The notes beneath the pieces were generated by a model. The model made no database searches. It had not been told where the DNA came from and saw only the letters and a program-made list of their open reading frames with translations. Both the position numbers and the translations under genes were made by a program. From Volvox africanus (Eukaryota; Chlorophyta; Chlorophyceae; Chlamydomonadales; Volvocaceae): a stretch of DNA of 64,000 bases. Of the stretch, positions 63,286 through 64,000 are shown piece by piece. Numbering within the stretch: position 1 is the stretch's first letter; each line of letters begins with the position of its first letter. The DNA lies in NCBI GenBank assembly GCA_030268105.1, contig BSDZ01000094.1:4994501-5058500 (forward strand), written 5' to 3'.

Positions 63286-64000
63286 AAGATTGATTTGAAG
63301 ATATATAACATAAAAGCGTCCAATAACAACAAGGCGAGCTGCTGAAATTTGAAAATGGTAAGTCAGCGAAAGGTGAGGCGAAAGACCACAATCTGTTGCG
63401 TGTTGTGCTACGGTTCATTTCCCGCCGACGCGTAGGTCGACGCGATCCTACGAGGCGAAGTGCTTTTGTGATGAACGCATTGCATATGAATTAATCTGCA
63501 TGATATAAATGTATTCGTGTACATTTATATATGCATTTGGCATGTTGTCATTATCCATCGCGACATCGCATCATGGCAAATCCGCCTAGCATGCATGAAA
63601 GCCCGAAGCATGGAAGTGCGCATTATGCTCGTGCTACGAAACAATAAGTAATATTATCTGATATAATATTACTTTATTACAGCACACGTTGAGAGCGCCG
63701 CACTCGTCGCGATGCATGCCCTGCAACCGGATATCGTTATCCGGACCCTTGCATCATGCGAATGCCGGAAAGGCTTATACGTTGTTATGCGTAGACATCG
63801 CCTAGGCGCAGTAGGGTTGTCACATCTAGGATCGGCCTCCTAATGTGAATCGTACGGCACTGCGATGCTGCGAGTATAACAGATGCGAGGACGGCTAAGC
63901 TAAACAAGACATTCGATACCGGAGAACACTTGTGTGTTCTACATTACTATTGCTATACGATATTCTACTTAGCCCGAGCTAAAGCCTGAACTTCGCTAAT
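63286..64000. other. Right edge, no supported gene
   Basis: About 0.7 kb with an AT-rich palindrome near 63646-63674, similar in style to the one inside the LTR at 61.97 kb. This could be further retrotransposon-derived DNA. No coding frame is supported. Confidence 0.4.

Noticed and set aside
1..64000. tRNA, rRNA or CRISPR features
   Set aside because: Scanned for T-loop-like GGTTCRANYCC blocks with a plausible cloverleaf, rRNA blocks and spaced direct repeats. None was convincing; the GGTTCGAGGCC sequence in the LTRs lacks a cloverleaf.

Overview
The window looks like nuclear DNA of a flagellated chlorophycean (volvocalean-type) green alga. The genes are intron-rich and encode proteins rich in Ala, Gln and Gly. 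One gene encodes an intraflagellar-transport subunit, another an algal-type ArsM arsenite methyltransferase. TGTAA motifs, the volvocalean poly(A) signal, lie downstream of several stop codons. Base composition is moderate in GC, so the species is unlikely to be Chlamydomonas reinhardtii itself. No species is claimed.

Layout, left half (1-35.5 kb), five complete genes and one partial. A bestrophin-type anion channel (+) enters from the left edge and ends at 5180. A GLYR1-type glyoxylate/succinic semialdehyde reductase (-, 7704-6344) and IFT56/TTC26 (+, 8811-13957) are divergent neighbours. ArsM (+, 15300-19183) runs towards a very large F-box/leucine-rich-repeat protein (-, 27319-20839). That gene is in turn divergent from a GRIP-domain golgin (+, 29040-35423). 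For every complete gene, exon phases, exon lengths and recognised protein families agree across all junctions. Two introns use a GC donor.

Middle (35.5-52.3 kb): sparse. It holds an AT-rich island with an unidentified open frame, a small C2-domain protein (+, 38684-39808), an LTR-retrotransposon relic (42478-42928) and one unrecognised seven-exon gene (-, 50118-46686). That gene's 639-residue product carries repeated LY-containing short motifs.

Right (52.3-64 kb): transposon territory. A structurally complete Ty3/gypsy chromovirus lies at 52303-57898, with two LTRs that look identical and a GGAAA target-site duplication, so it is a very recent insertion. Its 1340-residue pol carries a methyltransferase-like N-terminal region, protease, reverse transcriptase, RNase H, integrase and chromodomain. 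Pol is in the same frame as a zinc-knuckle gag and separated from it by one UAG, while the gag itself is short and frame-broken. Beyond it lie a decayed Ty1/copia fragment and a decayed second chromovirus with a likely LTR.

The host genes do not form a pathway. Two belong to membrane traffic or cilia (IFT56, golgin), two to small-molecule detoxification (GLYR1, ArsM), one to ion transport and one probably to ubiquitin ligase substrate selection.
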